From contig CAVYZK010000008.1 of assembly GCA_963772935.1 (NCBI GenBank), forward strand, positions 434,001 to 498,000: a stretch of DNA of 64,000 bases, in the 5' to 3' direction. Source of the DNA: JANNNF01 sp963772935. GTDB taxonomy: Bacteria; Pseudomonadota; Alphaproteobacteria; Rhodobacterales; Rhodobacteraceae. The position numbers were made by a program, and so were the translations under genes. Below are positions 35,415-44,751 of this stretch, piece by piece (position 1 is the stretch's first letter; each line of letters opens with the position of its first letter). The notes below the pieces were generated by a model. It was not told the origin of the DNA and made no database searches. It was given only the letters and a program-made list of their open reading frames with translations.

Positions 35415-36383
35415 ATGACGCAAAATGCACTCTTCGCCCCAGCCACAGCACCCTTGACCATCGCCCTGCTGGTGCTGCCGCAATCCTCGATCCTGGAGGT
35501 TGCCTCGGCGCTGGACCCTTTGCGCAGCGCCAACCGGCATCTGGGGCATGAGGCCTATCGCTGGCGCGTTGTCACGCCCGACGGGCAGCCTGCACCGCTG
35601 ACCTGTGGCATATCCTTGCCGTCATCCGGGCCTCTGGCCCATGCGGCGGGGGCGGATGCGTTGATCGTGATTGCGGGCTACCGGCTGGCAGACGTGACAA
35701 CCCGGCCCTTGATCCGCGATCTGCGCCGGATTGCCGGGCGGTTTGCGCTGGTTGGCGGGATTGATGCGGCCCCGTGGGTGCTGGCGCGGGCGGGGCTGCT
35801 GGATGGTTACAAGGCAACGGTGCATTGGGAGGATCTGGAGGATATGGCAGCCCTGCACCCGCGCATTGATATACAGCCCGACCGCTATGTCCTTGATCGC
35901 AATCGGGTTACCATCGGCGGGGCAGCCCCTGCCGCCGATTTCATGCTGCATCTGATCGCCGCCCGCCATGGTGCCCCGCTGGCCCGGCAGGTGGCGAACA
36001 GCTTTCTGACGACGGCCCGCCGGGGCCATGATCCGCAAATTGCGCCGCCGCACACGGACCCCCGCCTTGATCCAAGGGTGGCAAAGGTCATCGCGCAGAT
36101 GGAGGCGCGGATCGACAACCCCACCGCCATCGCCGACCTTGCGAGCATCGTCGGCCTGTCGCCCCGCAGGCTGGAGTCGCTGTTTCGCACCGCCCTTGGC
36201 ACCACGCCGGGGGCTTATGCCTTGTCGCTGCGCCTTGCCGCCGCGCGCCGGTTGCTGACCGACACCGCACATCCGCTGGCCGAGATTGCCCTGCGCACCG
36301 GGTTTTCCGGCCCGGGCACTTTGGCCCGCGCCTTCAAAACCCGGTTCGGCAAGACCCCCGGCAGCCTGCGCCAGAAACCCTAG
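35415..36383 (+). CDS. GlxA-family AraC-type regulator, CdhR-like
   Basis: 322 residues. The N-terminal ~190 residues are a DJ-1/PfpI-like domain (LTIALLVLPQSSILEVASALDPLRSAN, then GIDAAPWVLARAGLLDGYKATVHWE). The C-terminal ~100 are an AraC double helix-turn-helix (IADLASIVGLSPRRLESLFRTALG and LAEIALRTGFSGPGTLARAFK). CdhR and related regulators activate carnitine or betaine catabolism. The 72-base gap to the divergent cdhC-like gene should hold both promoters. The ATG at 35415 gives a normal family start, though no strong ribosome site is visible. Its stop overlaps that of the convergent M3 peptidase gene. Confidence 0.87.
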   Translation: MTQNALFAPATAPLTIALLVLPQSSILEVASALDPLRSANRHLGHEAYRWRVVTPDGQPAPLTCGISLPSSGPLAHAAGADALIVIAGYRLADVTTRPLIRDLRRIAGRFALVGGIDAAPWVLARAGLLDGYKATVHWEDLEDMAALHPRIDIQPDRYVLDRNRVTIGGAAPAADFMLHLIAARHGAPLARQVANSFLTTARRGHDPQIAPPHTDPRLDPRVAKVIAQMEARIDNPTAIADLASIVGLSPRRLESLFRTALGTTPGAYALSLRLAAARRLLTDTAHPLAEIALRTGFSGPGTLARAFKTRFGKTPGSLRQKP

Positions 36384-38394
36384 GCCGCGTCCAGCAACCC
36401 CCGGCCTTTCAGCAGCGCCTCAACCCCCGGCATCCGGCCCCGGAACTGGGTATACAGCGCCTCTGCCTCCTCGGACCCCCCTGCCGACAGGATGAATTTT
36501 TCCAGACGCGCGGCGGTTGCGGGGTCAAAGGGATCGCCCGCTTCCTCGAACGCGGCAAAGGCGTCGGCGTCCATCACCTCGGACCACATATAGCTGTAAT
36601 AGCCACTGGAATAGCCGTCGCCCGAAAACACATGCGCGAAATGCGGGGTGGCGTGGCGCATTCGGATCGCGTTCGGCATGCCCAAAGATTCCAGCACTTC
36701 GGCCTGCTTTTGCATCGGGTCAGCGGGCGCGTCGCCTGCGTGAAACTCCAGATCGACCATGGCAGAGCTGATGAATTCGACCGTCGCAAAGGCCTGATCA
36801 TAGGTGCCCGCGTCCAGCAGGCGTTTCAGCATGTCGGCAGGCATCGGTTCGCCCGTCGCATGGTGGCGCGCGTGTTGTTCGCAGCACGGCGGGCACCTCC
36901 AGCCAGTGTTCGTAAAGCTGGCTTGGCAGTTCGACAAAATCGCGCGCAACAGAGGTGCCCGAGATGAAGCCGTAGGTCACATTCGACAGCATCTGGTGCA
37001 GCGCATGGCCGAATTCGTGGAACAGCGTGCGCGCATCGTCATAAGACAGCAACGCAGGGTCCGCCTTGGCAAAATTGCACACGTTGACCACGATGGGCCG
37101 CACATCGCCGCCCAGCTTGCGCTGGCTGCGCATGGCCGAACACCATGCGCCCGACCGTTTCGATGCGCGCGCGAAGTAGTCGCCGAGGAACACCGCCACA
37201 TGCGCGCCGTTTCGCGTAACCTCCCAGCCGCGGACATCGGGGTGGTAGAACGGGCCGGACAGTTCATGAAACTCCAGCCCGAACAGGCGGTTGGCGCAAT
37301 CGAACTGCGCGGCCAGCATCGCCTCCAGCCCCAGATACGGCTTCAACGCGGCCTCATCCAGATCATGCTCCAGCTTGCGGCGCTTTTCAGAATAATAGCG
37401 CCAGTCCCACGGCTCCAACGGCCCTGCGATGCCATCGGCATGCAGCATCGCCTCCAGCACGCCCGCATCAACCAAAGCCTTGGTCCGCGCCGGTTCCCAT
37501 ACCCGCATCAGCAGACCGCGCACGGCATCGGGGGTCTTGGCCATTTCCGGTTCCAGCTTGAAATCGGCAAAGCTGGCGTAGCCCAGCAGATGCGCCCGTT
37601 CCGCCCGCAGCGCCAGAATCTCGGCCGCCACCCCCCGGTTGTCCGCTGCATTGCCGTTTGCGCCACGCAAACCCCAGGCCCCGTACGCCTTTTGCCGCAG
37701 GGCGCGGCGGGATGAGAATTGCAGGAACGGCACGATCAACGACCGGCTGAGCGTGACCACTGGCCCGGTGCCCTTTTCAGCCCCCGCTGCCCGCGCGGCA
37801 TCGACCACGAAATCCGGCAGACCCGCCAGATCGGCCTCGGTCAGTTCCATGAACCACTCGCGTTCCTCGGCCAGCAGGTTCTGGCTGAACTGGGTGCCCA
37901 GCACCGCCAGCCGTGATTTCACCGCTGTCAGCCGCGCTGCCTGATCCCCAGTCAACAACGCCCCTGACCGCACGAACATCTGCCGGTACAGGGTCAGCAC
38001 CCGCAACTGTTCAGGCTCAAGCCCAAGGCTGTCGCGCCCATTCCAGAGCGCCTCAATCCGGGCGAACAGGGCGGCGTTGTTGGTCACTTCTGACGCAAAC
38101 GCGCTCATCTTCGGGGCCAGATCGCGCTGCAAATCTTCGCGCGCCTCGGTGCTGTCCGCGCCCGCAAGGTTGTAGAACACGCCCCCCACCCGGTCCAGCA
38201 GGCCCTCGGCCAGTTCCAGCGCCTCGATCGTATTGGCAAATGTGGGGGCATCGGGCGCATCGGCAATCGCCGCGATATTGGCGCGCGCCTCGGCCAAGCG
38301 CCGCATCAAACGCGGGCGCAAAATCCGCGTCGGTGATCTGCGCAAAAGGCGGCAGGGCAAAGGTGCCCTCCCACGGGGTCAGCAAGGGATTCAT
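36380..38394 (-). CDS. M3-family metallopeptidase, oligopeptidase A-like (two frameshifts)
   Basis: About 670 residues when repaired. It starts MNPLLTPWEGTFALPPFAQI at 38394, with AAAGGAGA upstream. The zinc site TLFHEFGHALHQML is intact; the later LPSQLYEHW and the YSSGYYSYMWSEVMDADAF region are the usual C-terminal M3 motifs. Two extra bases break it, at 38294-38295 and near 36874-36878; removing them gives AFDAALAEARANIAAI and VLRTHARHHATGEPMP. The protein is cytoplasmic (no signal) and degrades short peptides. It lies downstream of a polar amino-acid transporter and could finish breakdown of peptides taken up by the Dpp system. Confidence 0.88.
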
Positions 38395-38460
38395 GGCAAG
38401 TCTCCTTTGGAAGGCAGGCTAGGCAGGCCCCCGGCAAAGGTCCAGCCCCCCAATTTGCTC

Positions 38461-38485
38461 TTTGCCAAATACTCCCGCCGGAGGC
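38461..38485 (-). repeat. Extragenic repeat copy (GCCTCCGGCGGGAGTATTTGG type)
   Basis: Read on the minus strand, it matches the recurrent element GCCTCCGGCGGGAGTATTT. It lies 9 bases after the stop of the amino-acid permease gene and before the M3 peptidase start, the same 3'-end position as the other copies. Confidence 0.7.
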
Positions 38486-38493
38486 ATCTGCCC

Positions 38494-39291
38494 TTACCGC
38501 GCAGACCGCGCCCGCAAGCGTGCCTCGATCCGCCGCAAGACCAGCGACAAGGTGATGGTCATCGTCAGATACAGCAGGGCCACCACATTATACGTCTCAA
38601 AATACCGGAAATTGCCCGCCGCCGTGACCTTGCCCAGTTGGGTGATGTCCGACACACCCAGCACCGACACCAGGGACGAATCCTTCACCATCGCCACGAA
38701 ATCATTGCCCAAGGGGGGCAGGATCATCCGAAACGCCTGTGGAAACACGATATGGCGAAACCGCTGCCAGCCGTTCAGGCCAAGCGCCTCGGCGGCCTCG
38801 ATCTGGCCCTTGTCCACTGCTTGCAGGCCTGCCCGGAAAATCTCAGCCAGAAAGGCGGAATAGGCCAGCGTCAGCGCAATCACTGCCCGCCACAACAGCG
38901 GAAAATCCCGGGTCCGCAGCAGGCCAAGGCCCAAGGGTTCCGCCGCCCAGTTCCATGCGTAGATCACGGCAGGCGACAAAACGAACGCCACATACAGCAG
39001 CAAGACGATGATGGGCACGCCGCGCATCACCTCAATATACAGGCGCGCGAACTGCCGAAGGACGATGAACCGCGACAGGCCTGCAAGCGCCAAGGCCAGC
39101 CCCATCAAGCAGGCCAAGGCGTAGGCTACCAGCGCCACGAAGACGGTGATCCAGATGCCTTTGGCCAGCGTCGCCATGACCTGCGCATACATCGGGCTTG
39201 CCCAGACGGCATAGAACAGCGCTGCCCCGATGATCAGCAAGATCATCAGCCACCACGGAAAATCCTTGTCAGACTGGGGGGAAGGGGTCAT
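38494..39291 (-). CDS. Polar amino-acid ABC transporter permease (His/Glu/Gln family)
   Basis: 265 residues from the ATG at 39291; a TTG at 39297 is also in frame. It has an N-terminal helix, then the HisM/GlnP core with YIEVMRGVPIIVLLLY, AFLAEIFRAGLQAVDKGQIEAAEALGLNGWQRFRHIVFPQA (the EAA loop) and LGNDFVAMVKDSSLVSVLGVSDI. It forms the channel for uptake of a polar amino acid. The binding protein is encoded just upstream, but no ATP-binding gene is nearby, so it must use one encoded elsewhere. Confidence 0.9.
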   Translation of the reverse strand: MTPSPQSDKDFPWWLMILLIIGAALFYAVWASPMYAQVMATLAKGIWITVFVALVAYALACLMGLALALAGLSRFIVLRQFARLYIEVMRGVPIIVLLLYVAFVLSPAVIYAWNWAAEPLGLGLLRTRDFPLLWRAVIALTLAYSAFLAEIFRAGLQAVDKGQIEAAEALGLNGWQRFRHIVFPQAFRMILPPLGNDFVAMVKDSSLVSVLGVSDITQLGKVTAAGNFRYFETYNVVALLYLTMTITLSLVLRRIEARLRARSAR

Positions 39292-39329
39292 CGGCAAGGC
39301 GCCCCGGCGGTCAGGCCGGGGCCACGCAA

Positions 39330-40112
39330 TTACTGGCCCAACTTGTAGTCAAGAAACCACTTCTTGTTCAGCGCGTCCAAGGTGCCATCGGCCTTCATCG
39401 CCGCAATCGCCGCGTTCATCGGGGCGACCAGTTCCGATCCTTTGGGGAAGATGAACCCGAAATCTTCGGTCCCCAGCTTTTCGCCAACGATTTTCAGGCC
39501 ACCGGCGCTGGCATCCACATAGCCCTGCCCCGCTGTTCCATCGGTCAGCACCAGATCCACATCGCCCGCCTTCAGCGCCTCGACCGTGGCACCAAAGGTT
39601 TCAAACAGCTTGATGCGGGGATTGGCCTCGTTGCCATCCAGCACGTCATAGACGCCAACGTAGAACGGCGTGGTCCCGGGTTGGGCCGCAATGAACAGAT
39701 CGGCGTTGGCCGCGAAAGAGGCCTTGTCGGTAAAGCGGGTCTCATCACCGCGCACCATCATCACCATCTGGCTGGTCATGTAGCTGTCGGAAAAATCAAC
39801 CTTTTCCTTGCGGTCGTCTTTGATGGTGATGCCGGTCATCCCCATGTCAAACTGGCCTTCCGACACCGCCGGGATCATGGCATCCCAACTGATATTCTCA
39901 TACTTGACCTTGATGTTCAGCCGCTTGGCAATATCGGCCATCGCGTCATATTCCCAGCCGATGGCCGCACCCGAGCTATCCAGAAACTGCAACGGCGGAT
40001 AGGCGTTTTCAGTCACGACGACAATTTCCTTGCCCGCCAGATCAGGCAGGTCTTGGGCAAAGGCGGGCGACAGGGTCAGGGCCATCAGGCCAAGGGCGAG
40101 GGTCAGTTTCAT
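39330..40112 (-). CDS. Polar amino-acid ABC transporter periplasmic binding protein (SBP family 3)
   Basis: 260 residues. A clear Sec signal peptide (MKLTLALGLMALTLSPAFA, cleavage before QDLPD) is followed by the family-3 core: VVVTENAYPPLQFLDSSGAAIGWEYD, FDMGMTGITIKDDRKEKVDFSDSYM, VEALKAGDVDLVLTDG and ALNKKWF. It captures an amino acid in the periplasm for the permease encoded 38 bases downstream. Ligand identity is not readable. GGGAG lies 9 bases before the ATG. Confidence 0.92.
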   Translation of the reverse strand: MKLTLALGLMALTLSPAFAQDLPDLAGKEIVVVTENAYPPLQFLDSSGAAIGWEYDAMADIAKRLNIKVKYENISWDAMIPAVSEGQFDMGMTGITIKDDRKEKVDFSDSYMTSQMVMMVRGDETRFTDKASFAANADLFIAAQPGTTPFYVGVYDVLDGNEANPRIKLFETFGATVEALKAGDVDLVLTDGTAGQGYVDASAGGLKIVGEKLGTEDFGFIFPKGSELVAPMNAAIAAMKADGTLDALNKKWFLDYKLGQ

Positions 40113-40190
40113 GGGTCAGGCTCCCGTTTGAATTCAATGCCAAACCATGCCGCGCAGCCCCACCGGATGCAAGCACCCCGTGGGGGCCCT

Positions 40191-41220
40191 TCAATGCCCG
40201 CCGCACACCGCGCAATCGGCGCGCGGCTTGACTGCGATGATCCTGCTGTCGGCATAAAGCGCGTCGTAAATCATCAGCCGCCCCCGCAACGCCTCACCCG
40301 CATCGGTGATCAGCTTGACCGCCTCCATCGCCATCATCGCGCCAATGATCCCCGGCAAGGGCGAGGCTACCCCCGCCTCGGCACAGGTCGGCACCATTCC
40401 GGGCGCAGGCCGCACGGGGAACACGCATTCATAACACGGCCCCCCCTTGGCCGGGTGCCAGACGGAAACCTGCCCTTCCCATTGGGTGATGGCGCCCGCA
40501 ATCAACGGCTTGCCAGCGGCAGCGCAGACCCGGTTCAGCAGATAGCGGGTGTCAAAATTATCCGACCCGTCCAGCACCAGATCATAGTCGGCGATCAGGT
40601 CGGCGGCGATCTCCTCGGTCAGTCGCCGCGTGTAGGGCCGCACGTCGATGAACGGGTTCAGCGCCCTCATGGCGATTTCGGCAGAGGCCACCTTGCCCAT
40701 GCCAATCCGTTGGTCAGCATGAATGATCTGGCGTTGCAGGTTGCTGGCATCGACCACATCGTCGTCAATCACGCCGATCACCCCCACGCCAGATGCCGCC
40801 AGATACAGCAGCGCGGGCGACCCCAGCCCCCCCGCCCCGATCACCAGCACCTTCGCGCGCCTTCAGCCGCTTCTGCCCCGGCCCGCCGATTTCGCGCAGC
40901 ATGATATGGCGGGCATAGCGGTCGCGCTCGGCTTCGGAAAACGTGGTTGTCACGACCACCGGGGCCACTTGCCGCGCTTTTACCCGCGTCAGAAAGGCCG
41001 CATAGCCCGCACCCGCCGCGGCCATGATGCCCAGCAAGACCCAGGCCTGAAACGTGCCGCCCAGCAACACCGCAACCGGATTGCCCGCCGCCACCAGCGG
41101 CGAATGGACGAAAACCACCGCCCCCCACCAAAGCCCAAGCATCGCCCAGACCAACCCGCGCGGCAGGCGCATGAACCGCCCCGCCCCCCAGATCACGACA
41201 GCCACCAGCAGCCCGATCAC
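40191..41220 (-). CDS. moeB: MoeB/ThiF-family adenylyltransferase with N-terminal membrane anchor (frameshifted)
   Basis: About 342 residues when repaired. The first ~85 residues hold three hydrophobic segments, and the rest is a MoeB/ThiF/HesA E1-like enzyme: RYARHIMLREIGGPGQKRLK, VLVIGAGGLGSPALLYLA (ATP site), DNFDTRYLLNRVC, and two zinc CxxC pairs (PCYECVFP and CAVCGGH). An extra base near 40854 separates the frames; removing it gives RLKARKVLVIGAGG. It would adenylate the C-terminal glycine of a sulfur-carrier protein (MoaD or ThiS) for molybdopterin or thiamine synthesis. Its ATG overlaps the dut stop (41217-41220). Confidence 0.87.
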
Positions 41221-41696
41221 GAAACGCCAGTAGAGCCAAAGCCCCCCTCGCCCCGCGCGGTTTCCCCCAAGGCCTGCACCACCGCAAACCCCGCCTGCAC
41301 CACCGGGGCCACCACCATCTGCGCGATCCGGTCGCCATGGCGGATCACATAATCTGCACTGCCAAGATTGATCAGCGCCACGCCCAGCGGTCCGCGATAA
41401 TCGCTGTCGATGGTGCCGGGCGTGTTGGGCAGGCTGATGCCATGCTTGACCGCAAGGCCAGACCGGGGCCGGATCTGCACCTCAAACCCCAAGGGAATCT
41501 CCACCCGTATCCCCGTCGCCACGATCACCCGCTGCATCGGGGCCAGTACCAACCCGGCTTCCCGATCCTCGGGCGCAAGGTTCGCCCGGATATCCGCCCC
41601 CGCCGCCCCCGCCGTTTCATAGCGTGGCAGGCCAAGCGACTGATCCGCCCAATCTTCCCACAACACCTTCAGCACCGGCTCCATCCGCCCCACCAT
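41217..41696 (-). CDS. dut: dUTP diphosphatase
   Basis: 159 residues with all five dUTPase motifs: GAAGADIRANL, RSGLAVKHGI, NTPGTIDSDYRGP, GDRIAQMVV and the C-terminal P-loop-like GEGGFGSTGVS. As a homotrimer it hydrolyses dUTP to dUMP and PPi, keeping uracil out of DNA. The ATG at 41696 has AGGGA six bases upstream and lies at the end of a copy of the extragenic repeat; an ATG at 41684 is the shorter alternative. It is coupled by a 4-base overlap to the moeB-like gene and follows coaBC, a common dfp-dut order. Confidence 0.95.
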   Translation of the reverse strand: MVGRMEPVLKVLWEDWADQSLGLPRYETAGAAGADIRANLAPEDREAGLVLAPMQRVIVATGIRVEIPLGFEVQIRPRSGLAVKHGISLPNTPGTIDSDYRGPLGVALINLGSADYVIRHGDRIAQMVVAPVVQAGFAVVQALGETARGEGGFGSTGVS

Positions 41697-41726
41697 TTTC
41701 TGTCCCTAAATATCCCCGCCGGAGGC
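41694..41726 (-). repeat. Extragenic repeat copy supplying the dut ribosome-binding site and start
   Basis: On the minus strand this reads GCCTCCGGCGGGGATATTT followed by AGGGACAGAAAATG; the last three bases are the dut start codon. The same tail without the start codon follows the copy at 17111-17142. It lies 14 bases after the coaBC stop. Confidence 0.75.
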
Positions 41727-41740
41727 TTCCGAAACGTCCA

Positions 41741-42936
41741 TCAGGCCAGCCCTTCGGCGATCCGCGCAGCCAACTTGGCGGCCACGGCGTCTTTGGCCAT
41801 CCGGGGCCAGACCTCGGCCCCCGCATCGGTGATCAGCGTCACCGCGTTTTCCGTGCCGCCCATGATCCCCGTCCCCGCCGACACGTCATTGGCGACGATC
41901 CAGTCACAGCCCTTGCGCAGCCGTTTGGCGGTGGCATGGGCCAGCACATCATCGGTTTCGGCCGCAAAGCCCACCACCAGCCGGGGCGCGCGTGGCGCCT
42001 TTCGACACCTGCGCCAGAATGTCCGGGTTTTCCGCAAACTCCAGCGCAGGGGCCTTGCCCGACCCGTCCTTCTTCATCTTGTGCCCCGCCGCATTGGCCA
42101 CCCGCCAATCCGCCACCGCCGCCGCCATCACCGCCGCGTCGGCGGGCAAGGCCGCCTGCACTGCCGCCAGCATCTGCGCCGCCGTTTCCACCCGCACCAC
42201 TGCAACGCCCACGGGTGCCGGCACAGACGCAGGCCCGGTCACGAACGTCACCCTTGCCCCCAGATCGCGCAGCGCCGCCGCAATCGCCGTGCCCTGCGCG
42301 CCCGATGACCGGTTGGCGATATAGCGCACCGGATCAATCGGTTCATGCGTCGGACCCGAGGTCACCAGCACATGCCGCCCCCGCAACGGCCCGTCACCCA
42401 AGGCCGCCGCAATCGCCTGCACAATCTCCGCAGGCTCCACCATCCGCCCCGGCCCGAATTCGCCGCAGGCCATGTCGCCGTCCACCGGGCCGCAGACCAG
42501 CACGCCGTCCGCCTGCAACTGTCGCCAGATTGCGCTGTGTCGCGGGGTGCTGCCACATCCGCACGTTCATCGCAGGCACGATCAGCACCCGCTTGTCGGT
42601 CGCCAGCAGCAGGGTCGAGGCCAGATCGTTCGCAATCCCTGCCGCCATCTTGGCCATCAGATCGGCGGTGGCAGGGACCACCACCACCAGATCGGCGGCG
42701 CGGGACAGTTGGATATGGCCCATCTCGGCCTCATCGGTCAGGTCGAACAGGTCGGTGTAAACCTTGCCTCCCGCCAGTGCGCCTACCGACAGCGGCGTCA
42801 CAAACTCCGCCCCCGCCTTCGTCAGCACCGGCACCACCGAGGCACCCTGCCCTTTCAGCAGCCGGATCAGCTCCAGCGCCTTGTAGGCCGCGATGCCACC
42901 ACCGATGATCAGAAGAACGCGTTTTCCGGCCAGCAT
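41741..42936 (-). CDS. coaBC: Bifunctional phosphopantothenoylcysteine decarboxylase / phosphopantothenate-cysteine ligase (two frameshifts)
   Basis: About 397 residues when repaired, the normal CoaBC length. The start at 42936 (AAGGAG upstream) gives MLAGKRVLLIIGGGIAAYKALELI, the FMN-dependent CoaC domain, with PAMNVRMWQHPATQRN. The CoaB domain has LVTSGPTHEPIDPVRYIANRSSGAQG, AAVADWRV and LVVGFAAET. Extra bases at 42519 and 41998-41999 split it; removing them gives NLATLQADGVLVCGPV and VSKAPRAPRLVVGF. It performs two successive steps of coenzyme A synthesis and is essential in most bacteria, so two natural frameshifts are implausible. Confidence 0.92.
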
Positions 42937-42999
42937 CGGCAGGCTCCTTGCAGGGTCTGGCAAAGGTTTAGGGGGGCGAGCGGGCAAACTCAACAGCCG

Positions 43000-43803
43000 T
43001 CAGTTGCCGGTCAGCGCGGCGCACGGGTCGTCGCGCGGGGTGGCGGGGGTGACGATCCACAGATCATAGGGCGCGTCGGGGCCGGGATCGGCCTCGACCT
43101 GCCCGATGGTCAGCACGGCCAGATCAGGGGCGGCAAGCGCCAGCAGCGCAGGCACACCCGTATCACGGCGCGCGTGGCCCGACCCGGTGATCACCGCCAC
43201 TGGCCCGCCGGTTTCCGCGATCGCCAGAACCACGGCGCGGGCCAGTGCGGCATCGCGCAGCCTTTGCGCCTGCACCATGCCCGCCAGCATATGTTCTGGC
43301 AGCGCACCGCAATGGGCGTCGCGCTGGTCTGCCTCTCGCGCGGTCTGATCGGCCGGTGGCAAGGGCTGGAGCAGTCCATATCGCGCCGCATCTGCACCAA
43401 ATCCAGCGGCGGCACCGTGCTTGACCGCCGCCCGCACCACATCACGCGGCACATCTGCGCCGTAAATGCGCGCCTTGGGGGCGGCGGAAAAGATCGGGAA
43501 ATACATCGCAAAATCCGGCCAGCCGTTGGCGGCCCAGCCAAGTGCCGCTGCCATTTCCGCTGCATCTGCCCGGTCAGCCGGCATTGCCGCCACCTGCGCC
43601 GGGGTCAGCATTTCAAACACCAGGGCACGTGGAGCGATTGCCGCCACCGCCTGCGCCTGATTGGCGTGGTGGATGGGGTTGTCGTGAACTTCCCCCAAAA
43701 TCACCACATCAGCGACGGGCAAAGCCGACAGATTATCGCCAGTAATCGGCCGCGCAAAAACCGGACCGACGCCAAGCATCAACAAGACAGCACAAACCTT
43801 CAT
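43000..43803 (-). CDS. ChaN-family haem-binding-type protein
   Basis: 267 residues with a signal peptide (MKVCAVLLMLGVGPVFA), no lipobox Cys at the cleavage site, then the ChaN hallmark VVILGEVHDNPIHHANQAQAVAAIAP, a DFAMYFPIF segment and a C-terminal GPVAVITGSGHARRDTGVP. ChaN proteins are periplasmic or outer-membrane-associated haem-binding proteins linked to iron uptake. Its ATG overlaps the rpoH stop by four bases (43800-43803), so it is translationally coupled to the heat-shock sigma gene. Confidence 0.8.
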   Translation of the reverse strand: MKVCAVLLMLGVGPVFARPITGDNLSALPVADVVILGEVHDNPIHHANQAQAVAAIAPRALVFEMLTPAQVAAMPADRADAAEMAAALGWAANGWPDFAMYFPIFSAAPKARIYGADVPRDVVRAAVKHGAAAGFGADAARYGLLQPLPPADQTAREADQRDAHCGALPEHMLAGMVQAQRLRDAALARAVVLAIAETGGPVAVITGSGHARRDTGVPALLALAAPDLAVLTIGQVEADPGPDAPYDLWIVTPATPRDDPCAALTGN

Positions 43804-44678
43804 ACCAGAAAGTGATGCACTTCCCGCGACTGGCCTTCAAGGTTCTTGCGCAGTTTGGCGAAAGCGGCGGCCTCTAACTGTCGCACGCGTTCCTTGGAAA
43901 GCCCCAACTCCTCGCCCAATGACTCCAATGTCCGGGGTTCTTCCTGCAACTTGCGCTGCGCGACGATAAACCGCTCGCGCTGGTTCAGCGATTGCATCGC
44001 CCGTACCAGCCATGTCCGCAGATGGGCGGCGTCATGCGCGCCCTCGACCGCCTCGGCAGCCTGAACGCTGTCGTCTTCCAGCGCGTCAATCCACTCGCGG
44101 CCCTCGTCCTCGGCGCTTTGGGTCGCGTTCAGCGAATAGTCCGACCCCGACAGCCGCCCTTCCATCATCTCGACATCGGCCAGCGACACGCCCACTTCGG
44201 TCGCCACCCGCTGGCGCAACTGAAACTGGTCCAGCACCTCGCCTGCCGCAGTTGCCTCACGCTCCAGCTTGGCCTGTACGCGGCGCAGGTTGAAGAACAG
44301 CGCCTTCTGACTGCTGGTAGACCCCGTGCGCACCATCGACCAGTTGCGCATCACATAGTCCTGAATGCTGGCCTTGATCCACCACACCGCGTAGGTCGAA
44401 AACCGCACGCCGCGATCCGGGTCGAACTTGTCAGCAGCCTTCATCAGGCCAAGCGACGCTTCCTGGATCAGGTCATTCATCGGCGCACCGTAGCGGCGGA
44501 ACTTCGCCGCCATCGAAATCGCCAGCCGCATATAGGCGGTGATCAGGCGGTGCAGGGCCTCCTCGTCGCGCTGATCCCGCCACGCATAGGCCAGACGCCG
44601 TTCCGTTTCGGCATCCAGCAATTCCGCCTTCATCGCTTGGCGCGACATGGTTTGGTCGCTATACCCCTCGTGTGCCAT
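43800..44678 (-). CDS. rpoH: RNA polymerase heat-shock sigma factor, RpoHII-type
   Basis: 292 residues. Region 2 is visible as ITAYMRLAISMAAKFRRYGAPMNDLIQEASLGLMKAADKFDPDRGVRFSTYAVWWIKASIQDYVMRNWS. The RpoH box follows (SSQKALFFNLRRVQAKLE), and region 4 is ESLGEELGLSKERVRQLEAAAFAKLR. The N-terminus (MAHEGYSDQTMSRQAMKAELLDAETERRLAYAWRD) lacks the NRYLQEI start of RpoHI and resembles the second, RpoHII, paralog of Rhodobacteraceae, which responds to singlet oxygen and oxidative stress. It heads a long minus-strand run starting with chaN. Confidence 0.92.
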   Translation of the reverse strand: MAHEGYSDQTMSRQAMKAELLDAETERRLAYAWRDQRDEEALHRLITAYMRLAISMAAKFRRYGAPMNDLIQEASLGLMKAADKFDPDRGVRFSTYAVWWIKASIQDYVMRNWSMVRTGSTSSQKALFFNLRRVQAKLEREATAAGEVLDQFQLRQRVATEVGVSLADVEMMEGRLSGSDYSLNATQSAEDEGREWIDALEDDSVQAAEAVEGAHDAAHLRTWLVRAMQSLNQRERFIVAQRKLQEEPRTLESLGEELGLSKERVRQLEAAAFAKLRKNLEGQSREVHHFLV

Positions 44679-44751
44679 CTTCCAACCCCCAGTCAGACCT
44701 ATGGTGCACGGCGTTCTTTGCCGCGATTATCAAGTCTTACGAGGCCAGAGC

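Noticed and set aside
40157..40187. GCCCCAC/GTGGGGGC hairpin after the moeB-like gene
   Set aside because: Only seven pairs, a 16-base loop and no T-run; not strong enough to call a terminator.
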